From the NCBI GenBank assembly GCA_003342895.1, contig PTFA01000081.1, positions 248,001-312,000 on the forward strand: a DNA stretch of 64,000 nucleotides, written 5' to 3'. The stretch is from Casuarius casuarius (lineage: Eukaryota; Chordata; Aves; Casuariiformes; Casuariidae). Shown here one piece after another: positions 50,434-62,660 of the stretch; positions within the stretch are counted from its first letter, which is position 1; each line of letters starts with the position of its first letter. The translations under genes and the position numbers were made by a program. Under the pieces are notes generated by a model. It was not told where the DNA came from. It worked only from the letters and a program-made list of their open reading frames with translations, and ran no database searches.

Positions 50434-53329
50434 TGAATTGGAGAGGCAGATGTTTTTACAGTGTTTTTTAGAGAGATTTTGTTTGGGAAACAGATCCCCA
50501 GTCAGAGCCCACAGTTTGAAAACAGTATCCCCTTTCTTTGTGCTACGTAAGAATTAAGAAGTGTCTCCACTAAGTGTTCCTAAACCACAGGATCAGAGCA
50601 ACAGTTTAAATAAACAAACTAAAGGGTGTGTACGATTTCGTGTCAGTACACACACACACAACAGGTTTGTTTTAGTCTATTACACAAAATAACTGCCTCA
50701 GATGTTGTTATGGGCACTCATCTCTGACATGGGACATTTAATTCCCCATCAGAATCAATTAACTCATGGTTAAGACTACAACTGCAGGGAATACTAATTA
50801 ATAACTATTAATTAGTCAATTAGAGGTTGGGACAGCCTGTCAGCCTCTGTCTCAGGTGAGTGTTATACAATACAAGGCTCACTGGAACAACCAGTTTGAA
50901 ACTAAGCACATTTTCCTTTTGAGGAAAGTAATTAATCTGCCGCTCGTAGTTCTGCTCCGTTTCTTCATTAAAAACAGCACTCGCCCCCCTGTGCTGCAGC
51001 CTCTGCCCAGCAGATAATTTACCTTGCTGTGCTCACCTTCATCACTGCAACTTGAGATGCAGAACTCTGGTCATGGGCCATTACGCAGGTATTAGATCTG
51101 CAACAAGGGGAACTACTGCTTAACCAGCTATCGCAACAAAACGCTGTGCCGTAATGCCACTGGAAGCCCAGCCTGCATGATGGGCGAGATAAGGATGTTG
51201 CCGCATGAGTGAGGACACACTGCTTTATGTGTTTGCCAGCTTGGAGGGGGAACGCTGCTTCCCCTCCCAGAGCCAGCGGACAGCTTGTGAATCCCAGCTG
51301 CAATGCGGGAGGTTGGGAAGCTCCAAGCGCCGGTAAGGAGACTGTCCTTTGACATAGCCAGCTTCTAAAAACAGAAAGCTGGAAGGATGACTTCTGCATG
51401 ACCTTGCTCACTGAGCTGCTACACACCTGTGGAGCAATAAGAATGGCTCTTGCTACAAGGATATTAAAATAGCTTGTCAGTAGCTCAATACAAAGTAAAG
51501 TGATGATATGATAAAAGGGCAGGAGCCAAAAGATAGGAAAATAAGTGTCTAGCTAAGGTCTACAAATAACTTTGAGGGAGAGGAAAAAAAAAATGACCCA
51601 AGAATATATTCTTCATACTTTTTCCTACATGAGATTTCATTAGAGGCAGCCTTGAAAATAATCTGAATGATATGCAGGTGGAATATGAATGCAACTATCA
51701 TATACTGCTCCTGCAAGAAATGTGCATACATTATGTAAAGAAATTAAAGAATAGAAGCCAATGAGTTCTACTAATTCCTTAAGAAGACATGATCCTCATA
51801 CATTCACTGGAGAAAGCCATGGTGAGAGCAGGAAAAGGGGCTGAAATCCTTGACCCTGGATCAGTCCACGTAAATAAATACACATTGCACCACTGCACAG
51901 TTATGCAATTACAGCACAGAGACAAAAGCACATACCAGGTGCACTTCAACCATAGCAGCACTTATGAAACCTTCCTCCTTTATGAAGAATTTGTGTTGTT
52001 CCTGTCAAGGAAAACTAGGAAGGAAAAGACAACCGCTACTCTATTTCTTTCTGTGTAAAGGAGACACACTGACCTGAGGTATTTTCGCAGTGCATTATTT
52101 GTCTGCCCAAGCTATTAACAATGCAACAAGAAAATGGCCAGGCCACGTATGCTACACCATTCCCTAGGGCATTTCCATGTACTTCCTCCCTGATCCTGAT
52201 CAACTCTGGTGTCTAGGTGAACAGTAAATGTTCCTGGTCCCTCTTTGTTCAGTTTGGGGGCCTTCCATCAAAATCTTATCAGAGGTTTCTTCCAGAAGCA
52301 CGTAGTCTTCAACTGTGCACCCTTCTAGCTCCAGAATGTCACTCTCCATTTAGTCTAACCACATCAAAGCTCCTTGAAATGACAGCTTTGAGGTGTTCAG
52401 ACACGCACAGGAATGGGACCCACCAAACTGGGAGATCTGTAGTTATCTATCACAGAGAAATTGGTCATGGTTATTTGGATACAAAATAGCCACCACTGCA
52501 CTCAGAACTTCTGGGAGTAATAAAAGAAAAGTCTTCATCTAAAGCACAGAGGCAAAAGAACAAAGGAAAGAGGAAATTAAAGTAAATCTTGCACCACTGA
52601 GCTGGCACAGACCACTAGATCAATGCCAGCACAGAGCTCCGCCGGACGGGAGTTCTGCATTCTGATCACTAGCAGTCTGCATGTAAATGCAGTGCTGAAG
52701 GAAGAACAAAGAACAAAGAGAGAAAGCAAATATAAATGTGCATGCACAGTCATTTAATATGGGTTTATTCATAAAAGGAATTTCATTCCTTGCTTCCTCC
52801 CCTGAAAGCTTGTTTCTAAGCTGATGACTCTTTCTGCATTTGCAATATAGCAAATTTCAGTGATCCACAATTACACATTTGTATACATGCAGCAGGGATG
52901 CTGTGTCCACCTTTCGCAGCAAACAACAAAAGTCAGTTTTATTAGTTGAAAGACATCACACTTTTCTTTAAACACTTATTCTAGGAAAACAATTTCTAAT
53001 TGTAAGCTTTCCTCTTAGCAGCATAACAGTATGCACAGGTGCCTGGAATGGGGTGTAGGGGAGATTGTGTATTTTTGGTCAAATTTCTATGATATTGAAG
53101 GGCTTTTACCTGCATTACTGTTAAAAGCAGGGCTTCCTGGCATTCCCTACAGTCAACGGGTCTTTCTGGATCATTCTATTGCCGGCTACAGAGCCTTATT
53201 TCTGAGCAAGTTGTCAGCTTTTAATAGTCTTTCCATAATGCCAGGGTTCTTTTTTTTAATGAATAAGATCAGGGAGAAGTTTTTAAAAAGTTTTCTGTTA
53301 CCAAAAAAGACATCTAGTGGCATTTTCAA
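50434..53329. other. Gene-free stretch
   Basis: Contains a short CA run near 50648, an ATTAATTAG-rich AT segment at 50790-50825 next to a donor-like CTCAG|GTGAGT near 50866, and a GC-richer part at 50990-51360 with a 135-codon minus ORF (51019-51426) that shows no domain. No repeat family recognised. Confidence 0.5.
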
Positions 53330-53391
53330 ATGAATCAGGGAATCCAGTTGCCATTGCACCTAGGATATCTAAATGCTACTACTGTACTTAC

Positions 53392-53489
53392 AGACAGGAA
53401 TGAACTGGACCCAAGACAGAACCAGCAGAAGCACAGGTCATTCACCCTAAAACGGCGACCATCGGGCCAAACCATACACTCCCACGTGA
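53392..53489 (-). other. Candidate 98-nt minus-strand exon (unproven)
   Basis: On the minus strand, CAGCATTTCAG precedes a 98-nt open segment that ends at CATTCCTGTCT followed by GTAAGTACAG, a near-perfect donor at 53391-53386. One frame stays open throughout; its peptide includes ECMVWPDGRRFRV, which I do not recognise. The segment also carries three CpG, more than its surroundings. The acceptor pyrimidine tract is only moderate. Larger overlapping ORFs cross the area (53442-53825 and 53335-53649, both minus), so the openness is partly compositional. Confidence 0.2.
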
Positions 53490-53825
53490 CTGAAATGCTG
53501 TTGAGAATTGCTGGCCAGCTGGAAGTACTGTAGACCACCCAGGTAAAGCACACTCCAGACCCCATAGGACCTGTGCTCCTCTCCGAGTCAGCCACCAACC
53601 GGTAGTACATACAACCTTGGGAAAACAGTTGTGGGCCACTGGCTCCCACCTTAATTTTTTTCTTCCATGTCTATTCACAGAAATACCGTTGCAACAAAAC
53701 TGTTCCATCCTACATGAACGTGCTTCCCCAAGCACAGCAGAAATTCGCTCAGATCCTTTAGACACTGCTGCAATAAGATCACAGGTCCTGTGGTGCACAC
53801 ACCTGAACACCCACGGATAACACAA

Positions 53826-54796
53826 CAGGAACCCTTTTCATAAGCCTGGAAATGAAACTAAATGAAAGCAAATGTTTACTGAGAAGTCTTAAACAAAGTT
53901 ATCTTTTCACTGATTAAATTATACCCAAATAATCAGACACATTTTGTTCCCTCTAATCACCAAGCTACTGTCCAGATTATCCTTGACATGTGAAAAGAAA
54001 AGATTGAATGCTCATTTTATTAATTTACTCCTTTAATAACTGACTGTGTGATGCCCCATTTGTTATGTATTTCACCCTCACCCTACTGTTCCAAGAGCAA
54101 ATACAACTTTTAATGTTGTTTATGTTACCATCATTTGAAAATTAATAGCTTTTCATATATCTTTTGACTTCCTAGTGGCTACAAGGAAAAAAAATCTTAA
54201 ATATATTCAAGGCTAAGTGTCATTTAAACTGCCTCTGATATACATGTATTATAGTAAATTACCATAAACATGCTATGCTGTGATGGAGACAAATGCCCAA
54301 AGAGAAAACCCATGTAAACAAGATAAGTAAAACTGTCTTATACATATTTAAGGGATCCATAAACGAGAGCTAGTCATAAACTTGACAAAGGTAATAGAAG
54401 ATATATGTTAAACTTCATTGCTATAAAATTCAGGTTAAAAAGGTGATATAAATATTTTAGTTTTTTATCTAAGACTCTATCATTAAAGATTTACTCCCTC
54501 TTCATCTGCTTTGGGGGGATTGAAAGTTTTCTTTTCCATTTTTCCTTTCTTTTTAAAACCTTTGCACCTTCTGTTAGTTGTTTTGAGTTCTGTTTCTTCC
54601 TTCCCATGTTTCTTAGAAAGCTTGTTAAATGTAAAGGCATTGTATACAGGTATATATATGCATGCATCCACAGAGTTACTAAATGATAGCTGTCAGTCCT
54701 CCGACGAAAGGGTTCGCAAACGCTGGAGCCAATTTTCTGTTACTTAGAAATGAGTGTTAAGGATATTATAACTGAGACCCACACACCACCTGTGCC
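53826..54796. other. Gene-free AT-rich stretch
   Basis: No gene or recognised repeat. A short (TA)n with TGCATGCAT is at about 54650-54666. Confidence 0.55.
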
Positions 54797-55351
54797 ATGG
54801 CAGGTGACTTCTTAGCCCAGAGGACGGCTCAGAGCTGTCATTACCCTATTGCCCAAGCCAGAGCAACCTGCAGTTGGACTGCACCATCTCCAGAGGTCCC
54901 ATCTGACCTCAGCTCCTCTGTGGTCTGCATTGCAGAGCTCTTCTCTCACCAGCCACCATGGACACTGGAGGACCTCCTCCCACTGCTCCAATCCCACCCT
55001 CCCAGGCATCATTTGACACTCCAAGTACAGCTGTTTAAATCCTTCTTCAGCCCTTTGTGTCACCTCTTTTCCATCCCTACCCTTCTCCCAGTCTCATCAG
55101 TTCTAACAGCCTCTCTAAGGAAGGACAGCAGGATCTCTTCTCACACCATAAATGCTACACCTGTAGGCATGCAAGGCGATGTGCGCTGCTCCCCACTGCT
55201 GCAAAGCTGCTGGCTTCAGGAGCAGCTCCTACTAACTGAGCACAAAGACTGCATGATCAACAATATGTCTTCAAATATTCTTTTGCAAAAGATTAACATA
55301 ATTTGTACCATAATTTTATCATGGCCTCATGGTGTTTGGTGTTTTTCCTAA
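54797..55351 (+). other. Longest open frame of the window, probably chance
   Basis: A 184-codon plus frame from ATG at 54797. About 54790-55230 is pyrimidine- and GC-rich between AT-rich flanks, which lengthens ORFs here. The translation is Ser/Leu/Pro/His-rich and its last 30 residues run into AT-rich DNA (Ile/Asn-rich), a change typical of chance frames. No domain, signal peptide or membrane segment stands out. I cannot exclude a piece of an old retroelement or a non-coding exon. Confidence 0.15.
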
Positions 55352-56801
55352 ATTTCCAGGTACTCAAATATAATATTTACATGGGAAACGCATCACATTC
55401 AGCTTCAAGCTCCCAGGTTTGCAAAGAAAAGGTAGAAAATGTGCAGAAAGATAGGAAGGATACCTGAGGGTCTAGAAAAACTATCCAAAATGTATTTTTA
55501 AAAAAAGAAAAAAAAGAAAAACCTAAACAAGCCACTTTAAGTTAAAAACTTAAGTCAACCTCAAAATTTTTGACTTGACTTATAACCTGCTATAAGTATA
55601 GACATACCAGCCAGCACTGCATACAAATGCAAATCTTCACAAGGGGCTTGAACATTTAACCACCTGATTCAGAAACACAACTGCCACTGGTTTATGCAAA
55701 CATCTGCCCTAACACAATTTAATGACATTTAGATATTTATCCCTATATAAATAAATATATCTCTCTGAGATGTGGAACTTCCATGTGTAACGTGGAGATA
55801 ACTGTTAATGTTCATAAAGTGTAAGCTTTTTTAAACTTCATGTATCTGTTGATTTTGTTTTCATCTTCTGTAGCCACCTCTGAATTACAAAGAAGATGAA
55901 CAAAGGAAAAGTTCTTGAAGCAAAATGTGTTTTAGGATGTTTGTAATCTGTTCCTTGGTACAGCTGATGTACATACAACAAAACATATCTTTTTTTCCCC
56001 TCAGAGTCCTCCATATGGACAGCCAAATATTCAGATTATATGGAACACTATTATTCACATTTTTCTACTGATGCGACTGTCTCATACATATCAGTTAGTA
56101 AAAGGAAAGTGAGGTTGAGTTATTGCATCTAGAAGTTTGGGATAGATCTTTATATTCCAGTCATTATTATACAGACAAAATTCCCTGGAACACTATGAGA
56201 GCACATTGGTATTTAGGATCATGCTCTTTTGCTCTCCCAGTGATTTCCTCATCAAGTCACCTCAATTTTCAAGCATTTCCCCCCTCCCCCTCAACAGGCA
56301 CTCTTGATAATTGCCTAACTCTGAAAGCCAAGCAAGGTATTTTCTGGCTTCTATATTAGTAGGAATAGATTTTGTAAAATCAGATGTTAGTTAATAAGCC
56401 ATCAGGACAGTCTGGACTGTCACTACAGTCCTGGCAGAAGTAATAACACTGATTTAGCCAGTTAAGTGACAGGATGTAGCTCTGAATATACCCAGATAAC
56501 AGAAATCTATAGAGGAAAAAATTGCCATTCTTAAAACAATTGCTTTTGAGTCAAGAATCACAGAAAGACACTAACAAATTCAAAAAATATTCTGACATAT
56601 TGTGCAAATAGAGTTTAAATTTCTACTGTTGTTTGTTTCACATCCTATACTTCAGGGGAAGAGAGGAATTTTTTTGCCTTTTTTCTCTTCTGAGGTTTTC
56701 TTATTTAATTTGAGCAAGATGGGCCAGAACCCAAGCTCTTGATCCAAATACTCCCAAATCTCTGCTCTTCAAAAATCAAAATCTATTCATTTTGCCTGTG
56801 A
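55352..56801. other. Gene-free AT-rich stretch
   Basis: A-rich run at 55498-55520. No gene and no repeat family recognised. Confidence 0.55.
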
Positions 56802-56839
56802 CCCTTTAATGACTGTCTCTCCCTTTAATGACGGTCTTG
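56802..56839 (+). repeat. Imperfect 19-bp tandem duplication
   Basis: CCCTTTAATGACTGTCTCT is followed at once by CCCTTTAATGACGGTCTTG, with two differences. It is the start of a pyrimidine-rich segment that extends to about 57010. Confidence 0.75.
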
Positions 56840-57229
56840 TAGTTTCCCTCCTTCCCTCTCTGAGCCTGCTTGCCAGTCTGTTTATTTTCTCTTCATCAAC
56901 TTTTTTTGGGAAGAGGCCATTTCATTTTCCATCAAGCCTCTTCTCTCTTCCATCGATTCTTATTCTGTATTTTTCCCTTTTGCCCTCACACAGCACTACA
57001 CACATTTTCCTCTCCATTAAGTTAACTCACAATTCATCAAGATTGTGCACTCCAGAGCCAAACAGATATGGAGCTGTTTTAAAAGAAAAGGCAGAGATTG
57101 CTCCAGCTCACTAATAAAGCGTATCAATCTTGCTCCCTTTTAAATGAAACATATTGTGAGGTTCTCTTAGGCACGTTAATGAAAGTGTTTTGCCAAGTTT
57201 ATCCCTAGCATGAATCCAAGACCAGAAGC

Positions 57230-57266
57230 GGGGAAGCAGGGAAGGAGGGGGGGGCAGCAGGGAGGG
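57230..57266 (+). other. Predicted G-quadruplex motif
   Basis: Five runs of three or more G are separated by loops of 5, 5, 5 and 1 nt (GGGG-AAGCA-GGG-AAGGA-G8-CAGCA-GGG-A-GGG). This meets the usual pattern for an intramolecular quadruplex on the plus strand. It is isolated in AT-rich DNA with no gene or promoter seen next to it. Confidence 0.7.
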
Positions 57267-57635
57267 TGGTCACAGCATGGACCCGTATTTTTAGTTTATG
57301 GATATTATGCGTTAGAAGAAATAGGAACCTTATTTGGACTAGGAATGGGAAACAAAATGCACTTCTGGACTTAAAACAGAGGGCCAGGACGCGCACTCTA
57401 AGTGGCATATATAATGACTCTGCAGTGTTTTCATGAGGTCAGTGCAGACTAATCTGAACACAGCTATGAAAGTCCTGGGTGCTCCTGGGGATTTTGTTCC
57501 ATTATTAAAATAAAAACCAGGGTATTACCCAATTAAGGCCAGAAAAGCTGAAAACAATTATCTCAAACATTCTTCTCTGCAGCTTCTCTTACTTTCCCTC
57601 CAAAGCAACCAATACTGACATATATCAAAAAATAT

Positions 57636-57900
57636 TTGACTACCTAGGTGGTCCTCTAGTCCAATGTGGCAACTCAAGAACTGCAGCTCCCACTAATAAC
57701 CATACCTGTTCCCTGTATGCATGGAGGAAAGATGCCCCTCTAAACCTGCTTCTGGAGTGAAGGAGTTCATTCCCAAGGATAGGCAAGCCACTCATGGCAA
57801 AAGATCTGCAGATCCGTAGGAGACAACCACTGAGAGGCTCTGCTTTCCAGGAAGTTTTTCCAAGTACCTCCCCAAGGAAACTCTTCCATGAGTTAAATGT
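57636..57900 (-). mobile_element. Possible eroded CR1-like fragment
   Basis: GGTGGTCCTCTAGTCCAATG resembles the CATCTAGTCCAA signature of antisense CR1, and CCAGGAAGTTTTTCCAAGTA at about 57847-57866 resembles its GTTTTTCCTAATATCC segment further in. The sequence between them does not align convincingly by eye, so this is a weak call. Confidence 0.25.
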
Positions 57901-58230
57901 TACATGAAGTCCAGCACTTGGTTCACATGCAGCCTCCAGTGCTGGAGGACAACAGCTTTGAACTTTCTGTTACTTGGTGCATAAGTTTATGCACCTGAGA
58001 GGTCTGAAATGGATCTCCTTCCATCTCATCTGTCGTAAAGAACTTAATAGATTCAATCCACAATAGTAGAGATGGGCAAATAATATGTTTGTCCATCTGT
58101 CTTACATATCTACTATGAGGAATCAGTTTTGAATTTGACTGAAATAATTTCCTTAATTCATTTTTAAGAGAGAAAAAAAAAAGAATATATCCTTTCTTTT
58201 TGGATTAACCTATAGGTTTCCTTTGACTCA

Positions 58231-58385
58231 GCTGTTTTTCAAAATTTTAAAAAATTCAGATCAATTTTTAAAGTACCCTTCCAAAACAAGGTTATAGAAT
58301 TATTTTAGAATGCGCTAAAACACAGTATTTTGGCATTTCTGAAAAGTTTTGTTGTTATTTATCAAAACATTTTGTTTCGACAGAT
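58231..58385. repeat. Possible ancient (AAAATTTT/AAACATTTTGTTTC) repeat
   Basis: GCTGTTTTTCAAAATTTT and TCAAAACATTTTGTTTCGAC are reminiscent of a palindromic A/T-rich repeat common in turtle and crocodile DNA. Low complexity makes the match weak; the family is not named. Confidence 0.3.
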
Positions 58386-59297
58386 CTTTAAGAGCAACTG
58401 AAAATAGAGAGAAGCTGGTCTACTTCAATCTTTATACTATACCTTGCTAGGAAGAAAAGAAAAAGGTTTGCAGGATAGAAGAGAAAGACAGATAATCATT
58501 GGAGAACAGGATCTTAGCGTCTATGAGTTCACAACTATCAAGAAGACCAACTCAGCTTGATGGGACAATATAAATAGCATTTCTTACTCTGATAGATACA
58601 AAACATGAGCTGTGATGATCATATAATTTTTTTTTTTAGTGATAAAGGAACTCCTTGGTTATTTTCTTCCTTCTCATAGTTTTGAAAGGAGAGGCTGTAC
58701 AATGGCAGAGAGTAATTGAATTGTAAAGACAGAGGCGCAGATGGATAACAACTCTCTGTCATTTGCTCCTGAAACTTTCTAAATGAAATTCACATCAAAA
58801 TGTGAAAATCTGTAAAGCATCATTAATTTCAAGGAATCAGAGTAAGATTTTAAACAGGAACTATGAAATAGTTTCTGTGTGTACTCTTCTGATGTCTTTC
58901 CTATTTCATCTAATTAACAATAAAACAGATGTCCTGTGACAAAATCAGCTTTTTCATCCAGTAACACTCTGACAATCTAAAAATGCCAGTCCCTTCACAT
59001 ACATAAGTTAAATGTCACTGGAGACAGTTGATGCAATTTAGAGATAAAAGCAAAGTGAATATTAATATTGGCTAACTAATACAGGAGTGCAGAAATCCTA
59101 CTGCCTGCCCTAAAAGTTAGAGATCAGTATTTACTGGAGGGGATTTGTTTTATTTCAACATTTTTCCCTGAGAAAAAAATAAATGAGCACACTTTGTATT
59201 CTGACTGTTCCACAAAAATAGCTATAGGACCCTTAGAATTGCAGTATTATTTCTACAACAGAATGGTGGTCTGCTAGGCTAGTACATAAAATATCTG
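58386..59297. other. Gene-free AT-rich stretch
   Basis: T run at about 58627-58639. Otherwise no feature recognised. Confidence 0.55.
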
Positions 59298-59405
59298 GCT
59301 TTAAGACCCAGCTCACAGTCCTGTGTGAACTTTGGCAAACCACTCGCCTTTCCTGTTGATACTCCAGACCTATAAATTGGGACTAAAAGTCCATTATTAA
59401 GCTGA
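59298..59405 (-). repeat. Ancient MIR/CR1-tail-like repeat fossil
   Basis: AGACCCAGCTCACAGTCCTG, GTGTGAACTTTGGCAAACCA and CTATAAATTGGGACTAAAAG follow the minus-strand order of the family ('TGTGTGACCTTGGGCAAGTCAC...CTGTAAAATGGGGATAATA'). Heavily mutated in the middle. Confidence 0.6.
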
Positions 59406-60009
59406 ATTGTCTACCTGAAAATTCAGTTCACCAAGGGAGGAACTGTAATTATGTGCTTGTTTAGGCCCCAGCCTCGTAGGGACCTCGAACTGCTACTGTA
59501 ATACAGGTATGTGGTCAAGCATTTGAAAAACTTTTATTACTTGCTATCTTGTTCTCAATCACAGAATTAAACAATTAAATGTTCTTGTATTTCTCTACAG
59601 CTGAGTCAATACATAGAACTAGGCTATCACCATTTCTGGGTCACTGAGTGCATCTTATGTGATTTTACTATGTCTTTTTCCATAACTGGTCCCTAGTTCA
59701 AGAGGTGTGAAAAATCACAGTGAGCTCAGTAGAAAATAAAATTAAATAGGATTAGAACTCATATCTTGTCTATACAAGGAAGTTACTATGTAGCAAGATG
59801 GATGTGAATTTACCAGCTTTTTCATAGTGGCTGTGCATGGACACTGTTAGTGCATGCATTGGAAGTGGTATAGGAAAGTATACATAAGCCTTCTTAGTTT
59901 ACACTGGGACTGGAAGCAGAGTTAATGTTATTTAGGTTAGTGTCATCCTGCCTTACCAGCTACTGTAGAAAAAGCCCTTTATCCCAGTTAAATTAGCAGC
60001 AAATTTTCC

Positions 60010-60062
60010 CTGACTTTCAGTGGGATCTGGACTGACCCCTGCTAAATCCGATTTTCAAATCT
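60010..60062. repeat. Possible ancient repeat fragment
   Basis: TGACTTTCAGTGGGATCTGG and CCGATTTTCAAAT are two motifs of the TTTTCAAAGG/TCAATGGGA repeat group that is common in sauropsids. Only about 50 bp are recognisable. Confidence 0.3.
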
Positions 60063-62557
60063 CATGTAAGAATTCAAGTCCCACAGAGGCATCACTTAGC
60101 TATTATTCAAAAAATAGCAAGATTAAGAATTACTCTTTCCCAAATAACATTAGAAAACCACTATTTAATTTCACTCCTTCACCTCAGGTTCAAACTGAGC
60201 TGCTTGTACTTAGCAGAACCATACAAGCATAAAAGCTAGAAACCTAACTCCCAGGTCTCATAATCTAACCTGTAAAATAACCCTTTAATAGCCTGAAAGC
60301 CTGCAGTTTATCTGCGATCATCTCTTCTTTTCTGAAAGAATCTAATCCTCTGACTAATCACTTATGGCAAAGAGTCACCCGTCATTAATTTATTCATTTA
60401 AAATCCTGTCCACCCTAAGCTAGAAATTGCTTTGAAAACAGGGGAAAACACCAGAAACAAACAAAATCCCATATAATTTACAGCCAGATATATAAAAATA
60501 TATATATCCACAGAGAAGGACAGACTTTCAGGAACTCATCTGTGCTCTAGGCCCCAAAAGACTTGTCTACCTAAGGACAAGATAAACCTATCAATGGCTA
60601 TTAGACATGATGATCTATCTGAAACTTTCAGTTCAGGTTCCTGTCACTGCCACTGACTGCCAGCAGATAGAGGGGAATGAAATGTTTCTTTTATACTTGC
60701 CCTAACATTCTTTCCTCAAGTACCCATTACCATTCGTTGTTAAAAACAGGACACTGAAGTAAGAGAAATTTTTGGACTAAACCTGTTCACAGTTCTTAAA
60801 ATGTAATCTTACAACACTCAGGAAAGTGAAACTAGTAAGCTACAAATCTGCAGTTAATACATATAAATTAAATTACTTGAAGCTCTTATAAAGGCACTCT
60901 CATTCTGAAGTAGAAGTGGTCTGTGCTTGCTGTAGGTCATTTGTAAGAGCCAGGATTAAATGCAGATTAAACTTCAACTCAGAAAGATGAACCAATAATA
61001 AAATAGCAAACAGGACTTGATTTCCTTTTTCTGGCTACATAAGAACAGGAACACTCATGGTGTTGGGATGCACTTGCAACACTTAACAACACATGGCTCA
61101 GTTTCCTCATTTAACTAATCACCAAAGCCTTGTTGTTACAAACAATCCAGCACCATGAATGTTCACTCTTAATGACTCACCAGCAGTTCATATCTACAGC
61201 TAATTTACCACCTGCCCACCTCGAGATGGTGTAAAGGTGGTTCACACATAGGTTGGCATCAAAGGTGTGCTGTTCTCAGGGGAGGAAATGCCCCGTGTGT
61301 TTACACAGTCACGTTAATGCGCTGGTAGGCTCCAGGAAGGTGGCCGAGACCTCCTCAGATGGAGCTGCCTCCTTTTAAAGATGATTATTCTCTGAAGAAT
61401 CACACTCTAAAATGGCAACCCATCATTAGGCTGATTTGCCACAAAAAGTTAATTTCTTGTTAAAATATTTTTCTCTTCACCATACCTTTTTTTTAATGGC
61501 AGTGAAGACCCAAGTGGGTCATCTTCTCTCTATCTCTCATTAACTGCATCATCTTCACCATCATTCCAATCAACAGTTAAGGAACAAATGCAGAACTTCT
61601 TTTGCTGAAGTCATATAACACAATAGAAAAAAAATCAACTTGATTTTTCAGATACCAAAATGAGTTTTCCAAATAACATTTTGAATGCCCATGAAATCTC
61701 ACTGTGCCATTTCCATTCTCATTTCACAATCAACTCCTCCCAACAGTATATTCCTCCCTCACACAGCACATTCATCGCTCTGAAACTTGCCCCACATGGC
61801 CATGAGTTACCTCCTGATACCAGGCACATTCTGTATTTGCCAAACTGGAAAAAGGCCCCAGTTTTTGTCTTGGGGGCTTTTTGGGGGGAGGAGAGGAGAA
61901 AGTGCTTGGTATTTGGGGGGGGAGGGAATACCTTTTAGAAAGATACTCAAAAATGTGCATCCAGAAATCACATAACTTTTGATACCGAGTCTGTTTCTCT
62001 TAGGAAGTTCTGTTTCTTGAGTAAAGACTGCAAGTTCCTTCTTCCTTAATTGCTTCCATGTGACACATAAAAATGCTGACCCTATTTTAGAAACACTCAT
62101 AACCTTCAGTTTAAGAATGCCTCCTCTCATCCCTCCTGTACCCCCTCAAAGAAAATCATATCTGACATTCAAAAGATACCCCTTAGCACAGTACAGTTAT
62201 TTTCAAGATACTAGATCCCTATGATACACAGTACTCAGAGCGATGCTGGAGAAGTTAATCATAGTTGCAATCATGTGTCCTTCCCAGTTCACACAATTGT
62301 GTGATTGACAGAAATTCCCAAAGCAGAATTCAATTAAGTATAATTTTGATTCTCATAAGACAAGTCTGCCTTTGTTGTAACTCCAAAATCGTACTGAAAC
62401 ACAGATAAAACAGACATTAAATAATGTAATCTGCAGCTGCTCAGACAGAATAAATGCCACCAATAATAACGCTGTCACTGCTACGTTGTGTAAACTATGG
62501 AGCTGGCTTTCTCTGAAAGTGAAATATAAATATCTTAAGTTATAGGACAGTTTGGAG
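60063..62557. other. Gene-free AT-rich stretch
   Basis: A short (TA)n is at about 60490-60507. A G-rich segment at 61870-61924 has three long G runs but one loop is too long for a standard quadruplex. ORFs of up to 107 codons on both strands around it are domain-free. Confidence 0.55.
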
Positions 62558-62660
62558 CAGATTTTCAAAGGCTTTTAGGTACTTAAAAGTCCAGACAAAC
62601 ACTCAAAGGGACTTTCAGAAGTGCCAAGGCTCCTATTCCCACAGAAATCACCAGAAGTCA
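62558..62660 (+). repeat. Ancient sauropsid TTTTCAAAGG-type repeat
   Basis: CAGATTTTCAAAGGCTTTTA, GGTACTTAAAAGTCCAGACA, GGGACTTTCAGAAGTGCC and AAGGCTCCTATTCCCA follow the order 'GATTTTCAAAGGTATTTAGGCGCCTAAAGATGCAGATAGGCGCC...GGGATTTTCAAAAGCACCTAGGCGCCTAACTCCCATTGAAATC'. Motif order is preserved across about 100 bp, so I am fairly sure of the group although not its formal name. Confidence 0.65.

Noticed and set aside
50760..50875. Plus-strand exon ending at CTCAG|GTGAGT
   Set aside because: The upstream segment contains stops in all frames I checked and the acceptor is weak; only a non-coding exon would be possible.
51019..51426. 135-codon minus ORF
   Set aside because: Ser/Ala/Cys-rich translation of GC-richer DNA with a second overlapping ORF in another frame (51128-51355); no domain.
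61870..61930. Second G-quadruplex
   Set aside because: Three long G runs but one loop of more than 20 nt; does not meet the usual pattern.
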